From an uncultured bacterium (GTDB lineage: Bacteria; Cyanobacteriota; Vampirovibrionia; Gastranaerophilales; Gastranaerophilaceae), in assembly GCA_949284715.1 (NCBI GenBank), contig CASDWH010000002.1:1-64000 (forward strand): 64,000 bases of DNA, read 5' to 3'. This document shows, one piece after another, positions 9,463 through 19,361 of the stretch. A model generated the notes under the pieces. The model was not told the DNA's origin, searched no databases, and saw only the letters and a list, made by a program, of their open reading frames with translations. How positions within the stretch are numbered: position 1 is the first letter of the stretch; each line of letters begins with the position of its first letter. The position numbers were made by a program, and so were the translations under genes.

Positions 9463-10691
9463 ACGATATTTACTTTTTCTTCTTCAACTGGATTTTCCGG
9501 ACGTTCTGTTTCAAGAGCTTCGGTTCCTTCTGCAATGTTTGTTTCAACCATAGCTGTTAAAGTTTCTGTACCGATGCCAATATTTTCTATGTTTGTATTA
9601 ATTTCAGGTAAAGCATTTTCTGCTCCTGCAAAATTGTTTGTATAATTAGAACCAAATGCTTGAACAATTCCTGCTAATTGCTGTGCAGAACCTTTACCGG
9701 TTGTCCCTGTCGTGATTAATCCATGAGCAACTGCGGTATCAACAGCACCGATTGCTGTACCTAGTCCCGGTATTACACTTTTTGCCTGTGCTGCTGCTAA
9801 CATTTGTTCGCCCTGTATTTTTTGTGTAGTTGCATTGCTGTTTAATGTTGCTGTTTCTTGTGCGGCCGCTCCGGTATGTTCTACAACGCTGTTATTTGTC
9901 GTAACTACCGTATTATCAACATTTGTTTGGGTTTCAACTGTTGTTGTTTCAAGCTGCTCTTGTATTTCTCCTGCAAATTCCTGACTGTCAGCCGCTTTAG
10001 AGATTTCTTGCGCGATAGCATCAGCGCTTGCTGTAATATTAGTATCAAGTTCATTTATAGTAGGTGCATAAGTTGCACACATTTCATTTGCTGCCGTAAG
10101 TTCTTGTTGAAGTTTGGCTTTTTCTTCTTCATCGGTTGTGCTGTTTAATTTTTCCTGAATTTTATCTCTTTTGGCTTTTTCTGTTTCATAAACAGTAATT
10201 AACTCTTGTATTAATTTTATATTTTCAAGCATTTCTTCTTTTTTTGCTTCAACTATTGCTGTACTTTCTTCAATCATTTTTATTTGTTCATCTAAATCTG
10301 CTTTATATCCCTCAATTTTGCCTGCTGCTTCATTAATTAATGCTTCGGTTTGCGCAGCACCCTGTTTAGCTGCATTTTCTGCCGCTTTATTTTCTTTTGC
10401 TATTTTTGCTTCAGATGCTTTGTTTTTAGCTTTTTCCGTTGCAAGTGAAATACCGCTTGTGATAGCTCCGCCTACGGCATTAAAAATAGAATTCATTGCC
10501 AGGCCGGCGGCTTGCATTCCCAGATTAGCTGCGCTTTGCCCCATTGTATCCCAGAAATTTCCGCCCTGAAAAATACAATTTATAAAATCAGCCCCTGCTC
10601 CGCCGAAAGGATTGTTGCCAATGCTTCCGCCAATCGCACCACCGATTGTGCTGCCCAAATTGGTATTTAATTTTAATTCAGGGGGCGTCAT
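9459..10691 (-). CDS. hypothetical glycine-zipper / coiled-coil protein
   Basis: I do not recognise this 410-residue protein. The start is set at ATG 10691 (MTPPELKLN) because AAAGGA lies 9 bp upstream; the extra upstream codons are AT-rich leader. The N-terminus is glycine rich (GSTIGGAIGGSIGNNPFGG), like glycine-zipper membrane segments. An Ala/Lys/Glu region from about residue 85 to 220 should form coiled coil, and a Thr/Asn/Ala-rich tail follows. No signal peptide is evident. Composition suggests a structural or membrane-associated protein. Confidence 0.6.
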   Translation of the reverse strand: MTPPELKLNTNLGSTIGGAIGGSIGNNPFGGAGADFINCIFQGGNFWDTMGQSAANLGMQAAGLAMNSIFNAVGGAITSGISLATEKAKNKASEAKIAKENKAAENAAKQGAAQTEALINEAAGKIEGYKADLDEQIKMIEESTAIVEAKKEEMLENIKLIQELITVYETEKAKRDKIQEKLNSTTDEEEKAKLQQELTAANEMCATYAPTINELDTNITASADAIAQEISKAADSQEFAGEIQEQLETTTVETQTNVDNTVVTTNNSVVEHTGAAAQETATLNSNATTQKIQGEQMLAAAQAKSVIPGLGTAIGAVDTAVAHGLITTGTTGKGSAQQLAGIVQAFGSNYTNNFAGAENALPEINTNIENIGIGTETLTAMVETNIAEGTEALETERPENPVEEEKVNIV

Positions 10692-10810
10692 CTTACTAAT
10701 TCCTTTAAAACATCTTACATATATATAAAGGATATAAAATATAGCTAATTTCACGACTTTTTGAAATTGTTACAAATCTTTACATTTTTTAATATTATTT
10801 TTTTTAACAA

Positions 10811-10848
10811 AAAATCCCGAAAGATTTTTAATTTTCTTTCGGGATTTT
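10811..10848. terminator. intrinsic terminator after rpsA
   Basis: A perfect 13-bp stem (AAAATCCCGAAAG at 10811-10823, CTTTCGGGATTTT at 10836-10848) has a 12-nt loop and T/A-rich flanks. It ends the ispH-rpsA operon on the minus strand. Confidence 0.9.
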
Positions 10849-10866
10849 ACTGTTTTTCTGAAAAAG

Positions 10867-11922
10867 TTATTTTTCAATATCTTTAATACTTAAAGCGATT
10901 CTATGTTCTTTAGGAGTGAATTTTTTAATAAGAACATCAACTTCGCTTCCCACTTTAAAGAGGTTGAACGGGTTAACGTTTTCGTTGCTCATTTCAGAAA
11001 CCGGAAGAAGAGCTTCAACACCCGGGAAAATGTTTATAAAAGCACCAAAAGTTGTTACTTTATTAACAGTGCCTTTAACAACCTGTCCTTCTTCAAATTG
11101 GCCTTCAATTTGCTGCCACGGATTTTCGCCCATTCTTTTTAATGATAAAGAAATTCTCTTTAATTCGTGATCAATTTTGATAATTTTAACTTCGATAGTG
11201 TCACCGAGGGTTACGACATCTGACGGGTGTTTGATTCTTTGCCATGAAATTTCGGAAATCGGGAGAAGTCCGTCAATACCGTTGATATCAACAAATGCTC
11301 CGAAATCTGTAATTCTTACAACATTACCTTTAACAACTTGATCTTCTTCAAGAGAAGAGAGAACATTATCAACAACCTGATCTCTTTGTTCTGCAACCGC
11401 AAGACGTTGAGAGAGTATGAGTTTGTTTTTCTTAGGATCTGCTTCTAGGACTTTAACTTCAATCTTTGTATCAACGAGTCCGTCAAATGGTGCGCCTGTG
11501 CGTAATTGAGATGAAGGAATGAATCCTTTAAGGTCTGCAACGTCAACAAGAACGCCGCCTTTAACTGTAGAAACAACTTTTGCAAGGATTGTATCGCCTT
11601 GAATTTTAGCGTCGTTAAGCTGCGCCCATGCTTGTGCGAATGCAATTCTCTTTAATGATAACTGCATAGGTTCTTCATCGCTTTCTTCTCTTAAAACGTA
11701 GTATTCACGGGTGTCGCCGATTTCAAGGTCTTCAACATCGCTTGAAAGTTCTTTTTTAGGTAAGAATGCTTCAAGTTTTGCCCCTTTTACGCTTACCAGA
11801 TATCCGTCTGTTTCTTTTTTAATTACAGTACCTTCAACAATATCTGCTACTGTATTAGATTTTGCGAATGTTTCATCAAGAAGCATTTCAAATTCATCTT
11901 TTGTTTTTTCTAATGTAGTCAT
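10867..11922 (-). CDS. rpsA: 30S ribosomal protein S1
   Basis: S1 holds mRNA on the small ribosomal subunit. The 351-residue product has four S1/OB domains, beginning near residues 25, 105, 190 and 275. Repeated S1 signatures are visible (GAFVDINGIDGLLPISE, GAFINIFPGVEALLPVSE). Four domains is typical of the shorter S1 of cyanobacteria and many Gram-positives rather than the six of E. coli. It starts 3 bp after ispH, so they share a transcript. Confidence 0.95.
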   Translation of the reverse strand: MTTLEKTKDEFEMLLDETFAKSNTVADIVEGTVIKKETDGYLVSVKGAKLEAFLPKKELSSDVEDLEIGDTREYYVLREESDEEPMQLSLKRIAFAQAWAQLNDAKIQGDTILAKVVSTVKGGVLVDVADLKGFIPSSQLRTGAPFDGLVDTKIEVKVLEADPKKNKLILSQRLAVAEQRDQVVDNVLSSLEEDQVVKGNVVRITDFGAFVDINGIDGLLPISEISWQRIKHPSDVVTLGDTIEVKIIKIDHELKRISLSLKRMGENPWQQIEGQFEEGQVVKGTVNKVTTFGAFINIFPGVEALLPVSEMSNENVNPFNLFKVGSEVDVLIKKFTPKEHRIALSIKDIEK

Positions 11923-11925
11923 TAA

Positions 11926-12804
11926 TTATTCCTCCTTTATATATTTAATTACGTTATCAATAATAATCTGCGGAGTTGAGGCGCCTGCTGTGATGCCTAT
12001 GGTTTCCGCTTTTTTTATTAAGTTTTTATAGTTATCCAGTTCATTAACACTTTCAATATGGATGGTTTGAACGGTATTTTTAAGAATTTCTGCCAGGTGG
12101 GTTGTATTGGCGCTGTTTTTAGAACCGGCAACAATCATCAAATCGCTGTCTTTAGAGAGTTCAACCGCTTCCTGCTGCCTCATCGAAGTACTCTGGCAGA
12201 TTGTATTATAAATAAGTAATTCTTTTGCAAGCGGGGTTAATTCTGCCATTATTTCATTGAGCGTTGTAATCCGCTGGGTTGTTTGTACTACAACCCCGAT
12301 TTTTTTATGTTGTTTTAAGTCATTTTTAATCGGTGATATTTGTTCTGGCGTGTTGATAACTGCGACTTTACCTGAAAACTGTCTTGCATTAGCGTAAATT
12401 GCCTCAACCTCCGGATGGTCTGCTTTGCCAACGATAATTACGTAATAATCTGATTTTGCAAGTTCGATTGCTTTTTGCTGAACTTTTTTTACATCAGGGC
12501 AGGTTAAATCTACAACTTCGAGATTTGTTTTTTGTAGTTCCTCAAAGATTTCAGGCGCGGCACCGTGGCTCCTGATTACACAGTACCCTGAAGCATTTGA
12601 AGTTAATTCAGCAATTGACCCGATAGTTATAATTCCAAGCTTTTGCAGCTCTGAAATAACATAATTATTATGGATTAATTCTCCCAGAATATAAACATCT
12701 TTATCCGGGTTGCTGCGTTTTAGTTCGGTTACTGTATCAACGGCTCTTTTTACTCCGTAACAGAAACCTGCAAATTTTGCTAATTTTATATTCTGGTTAG
12801 TCAA
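11926..12804 (-). CDS. ispH: 4-hydroxy-3-methylbut-2-enyl diphosphate reductase
   Basis: IspH makes isopentenyl and dimethylallyl diphosphate at the end of the MEP isoprenoid pathway using a [4Fe-4S] cluster. The three cluster cysteines are seen in FAGFCYGVKRAV (Cys15), LTCPDVKKVQ and NTICQSTSMRQ. IRSHGA and the C-terminal ITAGASTPQ are conserved. The gene is directly followed by rpsA; in some Firmicutes the two are fused into one IspH-S1 protein, and here they stay separate. Confidence 0.97.
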   Translation of the reverse strand: MTNQNIKLAKFAGFCYGVKRAVDTVTELKRSNPDKDVYILGELIHNNYVISELQKLGIITIGSIAELTSNASGYCVIRSHGAAPEIFEELQKTNLEVVDLTCPDVKKVQQKAIELAKSDYYVIIVGKADHPEVEAIYANARQFSGKVAVINTPEQISPIKNDLKQHKKIGVVVQTTQRITTLNEIMAELTPLAKELLIYNTICQSTSMRQQEAVELSKDSDLMIVAGSKNSANTTHLAEILKNTVQTIHIESVNELDNYKNLIKKAETIGITAGASTPQIIIDNVIKYIKEE

Positions 12805-12973
12805 AAATATTAATCTGCTTTCTAAAGAACTAGAGGATAAGACCTCAGTAATTTTATTTAAACGTGAACAAAGATTTTTTTCAAGTAGGCTGTTGTAGTT
12901 TATTAAAATATTAGTTCCAATATTTTTTTTGTGTTAAACTCTTTTTATAATTAATAATTTATTAAAAGAGGTA

Positions 12974-14419
12974 ATGATGGAAAGTTTGAGAGATAAATAC
13001 GAAGTTGTAATAGGTTTGGAAGTACACGCGCAGTTAAAAACAAAATCAAAAATTTTTGCACCGGACAGTACAGAATTCGGGAGCGAGCAAAATACTCATA
13101 TTAGTGCAATCACATTAGGTATGCCGGGTGTATTGCCGGTGCTTAATAAAGAGGTTGTTAATATGGGCATATTAACGGGTTTGGCGTTAAATTGTACAAT
13201 TCCTCCGCGTTGTAAATTTGACCGTAAACAGTATTTTTATCCTGATTTACCAAAAGGGTATCAGATTTCACAATATGATGAACCGATATGTGTGAACGGT
13301 TATCTTGAAATTAAGGGTAAAAAAATAGGGATAACCAGAGCGCACCTTGAAGAAGATGCAGGTAAACTTGTACACGCAGGCGCTGCCGGGCTTGCAGGTT
13401 CATCATATTCGCTTGTGGACTTAAACCGCGCCGGTACTCCGCTGCTTGAAATTGTATCGGAGCCGGATATGCGTTCAAGTGAAGAAGCCAGAATGTATAT
13501 GGAAGAGCTTAGAAATATTGTACGCTACATTGGTGTCTGCGACGGTAATCTCGAAGAAGGCTCAATGAGATGCGATGCTAATATTTCAATTATGCCAAAA
13601 GGTTCAAAAGAGTTTGGAACAAGGGCGGAAATTAAAAATGTTAACAGCTTCTCCGCCTTGCAGCGTGCTATTGAATATGAAATTGACCGTCAGATTGAAA
13701 TAGTTGAAGAGGGCGGAAAAGTGGTTCAGGAAACAAGACTCTGGGATGATAATGCACGTGAAACACGTTCTATGAGGGGAAAAGAAGATGCACATGATTA
13801 CAGATACTTCCCGGAACCGGATTTAATGCCGTTGGAGATTTCGCGTGAGTGGGTTGAAAATATCAGAAAAACAATGCCGGAACTCCCATCTCAAAAACGG
13901 GCAAGATATATGGGATTAGGTTTAAGCGAGTATGACGCATCTGTTATTGTTGAGCAAATGCCGCTTGCTATATTCTTTGATAAAGTTCTGGAACTCGGTG
14001 CAACCCCGAAAATAGCTGTGAACTTTATTATGGGTGAGATTGCGGCATACTTAAAAGAAGAGAAACTTGAAATTACAGATACAAAGCTCTCTCCTGAAAA
14101 TCTTGCGGAACTTATTCAATTAATAGAAAAAGCCGTTATTTCTAATAATATTGGAAAACAAATTATTATTGATATGATGAAAGACGGTGAAAAAGCAAGC
14201 ACAATTGTTGAAAAGAAAGGACTTTCACAGATAACGGATGAAAGCGCGATAAAAGAAATAGTTAAGAAAGTTGTTGAAGCAAACGCTCAGCAGGTTGAGG
14301 CTTATAAGAATGGTAAGACCCAGCTGTTTGGTTTCTTTGTCGGGCAGGTTATGAAAGAAACAAAAGGGCGTGCTAACCCTCAAACAGTTAATGCTCTATT
14401 AAAAGAAATTCTTGGATAA
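12974..14419 (+). CDS. gatB: Asp-tRNA(Asn)/Glu-tRNA(Gln) amidotransferase subunit B
   Basis: GatB binds and activates mischarged tRNA in the GatCAB complex. The product is 481 residues with the family start VIGLEVHAQLKTKSKIF, the FYPDLPKGYQISQYD block, the EDAGK phosphate-binding region and a C-terminal GatB/Yqey helical tail. The ATGATG start gives two possible initiators, preceded by AGAGG. A TATAAT at 12946-12951 is a likely -10. gatA and gatC are elsewhere. It overlaps the next gene by 1 nt. Confidence 0.97.
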   Translation: MMESLRDKYEVVIGLEVHAQLKTKSKIFAPDSTEFGSEQNTHISAITLGMPGVLPVLNKEVVNMGILTGLALNCTIPPRCKFDRKQYFYPDLPKGYQISQYDEPICVNGYLEIKGKKIGITRAHLEEDAGKLVHAGAAGLAGSSYSLVDLNRAGTPLLEIVSEPDMRSSEEARMYMEELRNIVRYIGVCDGNLEEGSMRCDANISIMPKGSKEFGTRAEIKNVNSFSALQRAIEYEIDRQIEIVEEGGKVVQETRLWDDNARETRSMRGKEDAHDYRYFPEPDLMPLEISREWVENIRKTMPELPSQKRARYMGLGLSEYDASVIVEQMPLAIFFDKVLELGATPKIAVNFIMGEIAAYLKEEKLEITDTKLSPENLAELIQLIEKAVISNNIGKQIIIDMMKDGEKASTIVEKKGLSQITDESAIKEIVKKVVEANAQQVEAYKNGKTQLFGFFVGQVMKETKGRANPQTVNALLKEILG

Positions 14420-15498
14420 TGCGGGATAAAAAATTAAAAAACTCTAAATTTAAATACTGGATGGAAAGTGAAATTTATCAGCAGCCAATGGTGCTGGCAG
14501 ATATAATCCGTGCCTATAGCGAAGGTGCTGAAAAGATTGCTATACCGGAAAATGTAAACAGGGTTATAATTATAGCCAGCGGTTCATCTTATCATTGCGC
14601 AAGATTTGCGGTTGATTTGCTTGAAAGAATTTCCGGTATTGAAACGAGGGCTATTTATTCCAGTGAATTTCTGTTAAAAAGTGTAATTCCTCATGATGAG
14701 GGGCTTTTATATATTTTCATTACTCAATCAGGCGAAACGGGAGATACAGTAAGCGCAGTCAGAAGAGTAAAAGAGTTCGGGCATTTGCCGACTTTATGTA
14801 TTACAAATAAAGAAAATTCAACAATTTGGGAATTGTGTGATTATAGAGTATGCTGTTCGGCAGGAAAGGAATTAGGTATTGCCGCAACTAAATCTTTTAC
14901 CGCACAAATGCTTTCACTTCTTATTGTTGCTCTTACTCTTGCTAAAAATCATGATGAATCTAACGAGTATGTAAAAGTTTATAGAGAGTCCTTGAATTAT
15001 ATTCCTGATATTGTTACCAAAGCGCTTGATATGCGTAAAAAAGTAAAGCATCTGGCAGGGCTTATTGCAAAAGCTAAAAATATAGTTGTCGCTGCTGATG
15101 GTATTGCGTATTCACTGGCAAAAGAAGCAGCGCTGAAGATTAAGGAAACATCTTATTTGAATGTTAATGCTGCTATTTTAGGTGAATTTATGCACGGACA
15201 TGTTGCAGTGCTTAATAATAAAAGCGTTTTACTATATATTTCCTTAAAAGGAGTTTCTTATACAACAGCAAGGTATTTGCAAAATATAAAAAAGGATTAT
15301 AATCCCGCACTGTATATAATTGGAAAAACAAGTTCGGATGTACACGCAAATATGACGATTAATGTCGAGTGTGAAAATGAATTACAATATATGTTTGCTA
15401 ATGTTGTTCTCTGCCAGCTTCTCGCCCTGGAAATTGCAATAAAAAAACATCGCAATCCTGATTCCCCCCGCGGTTTAAAAAAGATTGTACGCTTCTAA
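14419..15498 (+). CDS. double SIS-domain sugar-phosphate isomerase/deaminase
   Basis: This 359-residue protein has two SIS (sugar isomerase) domains, like the isomerase half of GlmS, but lacks the glutaminase half. The first domain shows ASGSSYHCARF and TQSGETGDTVSAVRR, and the second ends with the GlmS-like PRGLKKIVRF. By family it probably acts on glucosamine-6-phosphate or a related amino sugar (archaeal GlmD, AgaS-like). Full-length GlmS is also encoded here at 20.9 kb. It is coupled to gatB by a TAATG overlap. Confidence 0.85.
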   Translation: MRDKKLKNSKFKYWMESEIYQQPMVLADIIRAYSEGAEKIAIPENVNRVIIIASGSSYHCARFAVDLLERISGIETRAIYSSEFLLKSVIPHDEGLLYIFITQSGETGDTVSAVRRVKEFGHLPTLCITNKENSTIWELCDYRVCCSAGKELGIAATKSFTAQMLSLLIVALTLAKNHDESNEYVKVYRESLNYIPDIVTKALDMRKKVKHLAGLIAKAKNIVVAADGIAYSLAKEAALKIKETSYLNVNAAILGEFMHGHVAVLNNKSVLLYISLKGVSYTTARYLQNIKKDYNPALYIIGKTSSDVHANMTINVECENELQYMFANVVLCQLLALEIAIKKHRNPDSPRGLKKIVRF

Positions 15499-15513
15499 TA
15501 GGGTTATTTAGTC

Positions 15514-16614
15514 TTAAACACCGATAAATTTTCTTGTGTTTTCCTGCCCGATGAGTTTTAAAAACTTTTTAATAATCCATAAAGTAATAAAACTTATGGA
15601 TAATACAAACAGATACCTTGTAACTACTACCATTGACGCGTGGTGGAACGGCAGATTTATGACAACAGGCGGGATTTGTGTTAAATCGTTAAATAAAAAT
15701 ACGAAGTACCAGTGTACAAAAAATAGTCCGAAACTATATTTTGCACATATATCCATAAATTTATTGATTTTAGGATGTTCATCAAAAAAGCTATTGTAAT
15801 GTTTTAGCATAACAAGCGCCCAGACCGTAAATACGGTTTTTGATACAGAACCGTTTGATATCCCGTAATTATGTGATAGTACAATATCTAAAGCCGATAC
15901 AAGTATTGTCCCCCAGAATAATAAATGTCTGTATTTGTACATTTTATCAACTTTATCAATGTTGGCCGCCAAATACATACCGCCGACATAGCTTGAAAAG
16001 AAATGTACAAACCCGTGCAGAACATACATTAGATAGGCTTCGTATTTGCCCCAGAAGTCTAAATCAGCTACCATATACGGCTCAATATCCTGTCTTGGCA
16101 ATAAAACAGTTATAAGAAGTGCAAACGGTAATATTTTGTATAAGTACTTTTTTTTCTCTGCATTCAACAACCATGCAGAGAGCAGAAAGAAGATAACTAT
16201 CATCGGAATAAACCAGGCCGGAACATTATGTATTCTGCCGGTCGTTAAAAATACTCCTATTTGTACCAATTTATTATAATCGGCAAACGGGTTTCCGTAT
16301 ATGGTTGGAATGGTAAAACATAAAATGATACCGGGAACAGCAGTTATGATATAGGGTAAAATTACATTTGTCCATTTTTTTGATAAGTAGTTTTTATACT
16401 CAAATTTGTATGAAAGATATTCAAATAAAAAACCGGCGATGAACACAAAAAGAACAGTTCCGCCTGCCCACACCTCTTTAGAAATACAATTCAGCCAGCT
16501 TCCTGATTCGCCCATCTGCATTGTATGACCTGCAAGAATAAGCAGAATAGCAAGCCCTCTAAAAACATTTATATAATTAAGTATAGGCTTTTTTGCCTTT
16601 TTCACTTCTTCCAT
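15514..16614 (-). CDS. acyltransferase family 3 membrane protein
   Basis: This is a polytopic membrane protein of the acyltransferase-3 family, which O-acylates sugars of polysaccharides or lipids. The family's N-terminal signature is clear: YINVFRGLAILLILAGHT, with the catalytic-type His near residue 30. About ten hydrophobic segments follow. I start at ATG 16614 because the alternative ATG 12 nt upstream contains the GGAGG that serves as its ribosome site, 5 nt away. The acceptor is unknown. Confidence 0.88.
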   Translation of the reverse strand: MEEVKKAKKPILNYINVFRGLAILLILAGHTMQMGESGSWLNCISKEVWAGGTVLFVFIAGFLFEYLSYKFEYKNYLSKKWTNVILPYIITAVPGIILCFTIPTIYGNPFADYNKLVQIGVFLTTGRIHNVPAWFIPMIVIFFLLSAWLLNAEKKKYLYKILPFALLITVLLPRQDIEPYMVADLDFWGKYEAYLMYVLHGFVHFFSSYVGGMYLAANIDKVDKMYKYRHLLFWGTILVSALDIVLSHNYGISNGSVSKTVFTVWALVMLKHYNSFFDEHPKINKFMDICAKYSFGLFFVHWYFVFLFNDLTQIPPVVINLPFHHASMVVVTRYLFVLSISFITLWIIKKFLKLIGQENTRKFIGV

Positions 16615-16658
16615 AGTATCCTCCATAAATAGATGATACCATGAAAATAAATTAAATT

Positions 16659-16829
16659 TTAAATTCTAACTCTCTTATTTATTGCTCTAAACCCGCTGCA
16701 ATCCATTCCATAGGCATTTGATATCCTGTATAGTTCTTCTTCAGTAATATTAAAAATTTGACTGCCCGATAAATAATCTGCTCTGTACTTTAATAAGTCA
16801 GTGTAAGTGATAGTTGAAATATCAATCAT
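16659..16829 (-). CDS. small hypothetical protein, 56 residues
   Basis: A 57-codon frame opens at ATG 16829 behind GGGGA (6 bp spacing) and reads MIDISTITYTDLLKYRADYL to its end GFRAINKRVRI at TAA 16659. It is downstream of the ribbon-helix-helix gene on the same strand, with a CCCC/GGGG hairpin between them. I do not recognise it. Codon use and ribosome site make it a likely gene; whether it belongs with the RHH protein as a pair is open. Confidence 0.5.
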   Translation of the reverse strand: MIDISTITYTDLLKYRADYLSGSQIFNITEEELYRISNAYGMDCSGFRAINKRVRI

Positions 16830-16950
16830 TTTAATTCCCCGTGTTTTAATAACCCATAATTCCTTCCCCTGTAAAAAGGGGATTCCTCTTAATTTCCAGC
16901 TCTCTTTTGTTTTTTATTTTTTATTCTCTCTCTTCTTATATCCTCCTGCT

Positions 16951-17139
16951 TTATTCAAGCAGTGCTTCAAGGATAGCTGCATTTTTATTTGTAACAGCCG
17001 TTTCTCTTACCCTGCTTTTTCTGATATAACTTCTTAATGCTTCTCTAATAAGTTCTGAGCGTGTTCTGTTTTCGCCTTCTGCAACTTGATCAATTTTCCC
17101 CAGAAATTCTTCCGGCATTGAAATCAAAACTTTTGCCAT
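16951..17139 (-). CDS. ribbon-helix-helix (CopG-type) DNA-binding protein
   Basis: This 62-residue protein has the Arc/MetJ/CopG fold pattern: a beta strand AKVLISMPEEFL, then helices RTRSELIREALRSYIRKSR. Such proteins are autoregulators, often antitoxins of type II toxin-antitoxin pairs. AAAGGAG precedes the ATG. The downstream small gene at 16659-16829 does not look like a known toxin, so pairing is unproven. Confidence 0.8.
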   Translation of the reverse strand: MAKVLISMPEEFLGKIDQVAEGENRTRSELIREALRSYIRKSRVRETAVTNKNAAILEALLE

Positions 17140-17320
17140 TGTATTCTCCTTTAATAATCTGATTTATTACTTACATATATATAAAGTAAATATGTTTTAG
17201 AAAATTGCCTTTTTTATTTGTATTGTTAAGAAATGTTACATAAATCTAATAGCTTAATAATATATGTTATAAATACTTAATAAATATTTCGCTGTGTATA
17301 AAAAAGCGCAAATGCCGTTT

Positions 17321-18526
17321 TTATGTATCTATTATCGAAAAAACTGAAACTGCTCTGTCAAGTATTCCCAAACAATAGGATATAGTAATGCCGTAGTTTG
17401 TAATTGGTACTCCTGAGGCTTTTGCCAGCATTATTCTGGATAGAACTTCACGCTTGTTTGTCATACAGGCTCCGCAATGGATAATTAGTTTATAACCGGT
17501 TAAATCAGGAAAATCATGCCCTGAATAATGCTCAAATACCGGCTCAACGCCTGTTTTTTTTCTTATAAGCGCCGGTATTTTTACCTGTGCTATGTCATCA
17601 TCAATGCGGTGGTGGGTGCAGCTTTCTGCAATTAAAATCCTGTCGCCGTTTTTAATCGTATCCAGGGTTTTAACACTGTTTATAAAGGTTTTTAAATCGC
17701 CTTTAAGCCTTGCAAGAAGTATTGAAAAAGAGGTTAGGAAAATATCTTTCGGAACGATGGCATTAACTTCTTTAAAAGCTTGTGAGTCAGTAACTACAAG
17801 TTTTGGTTTGGTTTTTAATAAGTTTAGTGTTTTACTAAGCTGCGGTACTTGTGTAGTACAGGCAATACAATTATTGTCAAGCGCATCTCTTATTGCCTGC
17901 ACTTCCGGCAAAATTAACCTTCCGCGCGGGGCCTCTTTATCTATCGGGGTTACGAGAACAATAATATCCTCAGATGTCAACAGGTCGCCCATCATAGAAG
18001 TTGTATTTACTAATTCTTCCGGTAAAATTTTAAGCAGGGCTTCAACAAATATGTCAGTTAAATTTGGACTGTTGGTTGCTGAAATCTGTAAAATATTACT
18101 GGTATAATTTTTTATTTCGTTTAATTTTTCTTCTGATATATTTTGAATATCTGTTTTATTGATAATTATAAGGTATGGAATTTTTAAATTGTCAAGCTTT
18201 GTAACCAGAGTCTGTTCGCTTTCAGAAAACCCGTTAAAATCGCACACAATAACACCAACATCAGTACGATTTAATGCTTTAAGTGTTTTTTCAATCCTTT
18301 TTTCACCAAGTTCTGTTATATCATCCAATCCGGCAGTGTCTAAAAATGTAACCGCTCCAACAGGAAAGAGTTCTGCTGATTTTTCCACGACATCTGTTGT
18401 TGTACCGGCAATAGAAGAGGTTATTGAGATTTCCTGATTAAGGAGTTTGTTTAGTAAGGTAGATTTTCCTGTATTTGTTTTCCCGAATAATCCGATGTGG
18501 ATTCTGTTTGATTTAAGTTCTTTCAT
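17321..18526 (-). CDS. hydF: [FeFe]-hydrogenase H-cluster maturation GTPase HydF
   Basis: HydF is the scaffold and carrier that assembles the two-iron subcluster of [FeFe] hydrogenase with HydE and HydG. The 401-residue product has a TrmE/Era-like GTPase domain (GKTNTGKST, TTDVV, DTAG, NKTD). Its C-terminal cluster domain carries CTHHR near residue 303 and HCGACM near 352, the ligand set CxH...HCxxC. The start is ATG 18526 with GGAG 5 bp upstream. hydA, hydE and hydG are not in the window. It lies 10 bp downstream of an ABC permease gene. Confidence 0.95.
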   Translation of the reverse strand: MKELKSNRIHIGLFGKTNTGKSTLLNKLLNQEISITSSIAGTTTDVVEKSAELFPVGAVTFLDTAGLDDITELGEKRIEKTLKALNRTDVGVIVCDFNGFSESEQTLVTKLDNLKIPYLIIINKTDIQNISEEKLNEIKNYTSNILQISATNSPNLTDIFVEALLKILPEELVNTTSMMGDLLTSEDIIVLVTPIDKEAPRGRLILPEVQAIRDALDNNCIACTTQVPQLSKTLNLLKTKPKLVVTDSQAFKEVNAIVPKDIFLTSFSILLARLKGDLKTFINSVKTLDTIKNGDRILIAESCTHHRIDDDIAQVKIPALIRKKTGVEPVFEHYSGHDFPDLTGYKLIIHCGACMTNKREVLSRIMLAKASGVPITNYGITISYCLGILDRAVSVFSIIDT

Positions 18527-18536
18527 AATTTCTCCA

Positions 18537-19343
18537 TTATTCCTTAACTGCGCCGGCTGCAATATCATTAATGAGGTATTTTTGTCCGAATAAAAATATT
18601 AAGATTGCTGGAATTGTACATATTGTACAGCAAACCATCATTTCTCCCCAGAGGGTTAACTCTCTGAGGCTGCCTTTAAATATGGCAAGTCCTAAAGCTA
18701 ATGTCCGCATGCTTTCTGAATTCGTAACAATGAGCGGCCACATAAAACTGTTCCAAGCGCTTACAAATGTAAATATCCCGAGAGTTATTAGAGCGGGTGC
18801 GGCTAACGGTATTACTATTGTAAAAAAAGTTTTAAGCGTTCCCGCACCATCCAGTCTGGCAGATTCCTCCAGTTCTGCTGGGAAACTGATGAAGAATTGG
18901 CGCATCATAAATACTCCAAACCCGCCGAATAAACCCGGGAGTATAAGTGCAGGATATGTGTTAACCAGATTCAGGCTGCTCATTACCCAGAATAGCGGAA
19001 CTATATTTACTTGCGGAGGAACCATCATGCTTAATAAAAAAATGTAGAACAAAATATCCTTGCCTTTAAAACTTGCACGGGCAAATACAAAACCGGCCAT
19101 TGCAGAGAATAGTACCTGTCCTGCGGCGGTTAATCCTGAAACAATAAGACTGTTTAGGAAATATCTTCCGGCAGGAATTTTACTGAAAACATTCCGCCAA
19201 TTATCCAGTGTAGGAGTGAAGTCGAAATTTCCTGCTGCAATTTGTCCCTCCGGCAGGAAAGAGAGCATAAGCATTATAACAAATGGCAGCAGCATACTTG
19301 CTGAAATAAGCAGAATTATTGAATATAAAAAAATTTTTCTCAC
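18537..19343 (-). CDS. ABC transporter permease, carbohydrate-type (MalG/UgpE family)
   Basis: This 268-residue inner-membrane permease has six hydrophobic segments. The EAA loop ESARLDGAGTLKTFFTIVIPLAAPA near residue 170 docks to the ATPase. By family it imports sugars or glycerol phosphates as part of a binding-protein system. The start is GTG 19343 (VRKIFLY) with GGAG 8 bp upstream; a longer frame to 19391 would overlap the promoter. No partner permease, binding protein or ATPase adjoins it. It appears to be co-transcribed with hydF. Confidence 0.85.
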   Translation of the reverse strand: MRKIFLYSIILLISASMLLPFVIMLMLSFLPEGQIAAGNFDFTPTLDNWRNVFSKIPAGRYFLNSLIVSGLTAAGQVLFSAMAGFVFARASFKGKDILFYIFLLSMMVPPQVNIVPLFWVMSSLNLVNTYPALILPGLFGGFGVFMMRQFFISFPAELEESARLDGAGTLKTFFTIVIPLAAPALITLGIFTFVSAWNSFMWPLIVTNSESMRTLALGLAIFKGSLRELTLWGEMMVCCTICTIPAILIFLFGQKYLINDIAAGAVKE

Positions 19344-19361
19344 CTTATTGCTCCGCAAAAT

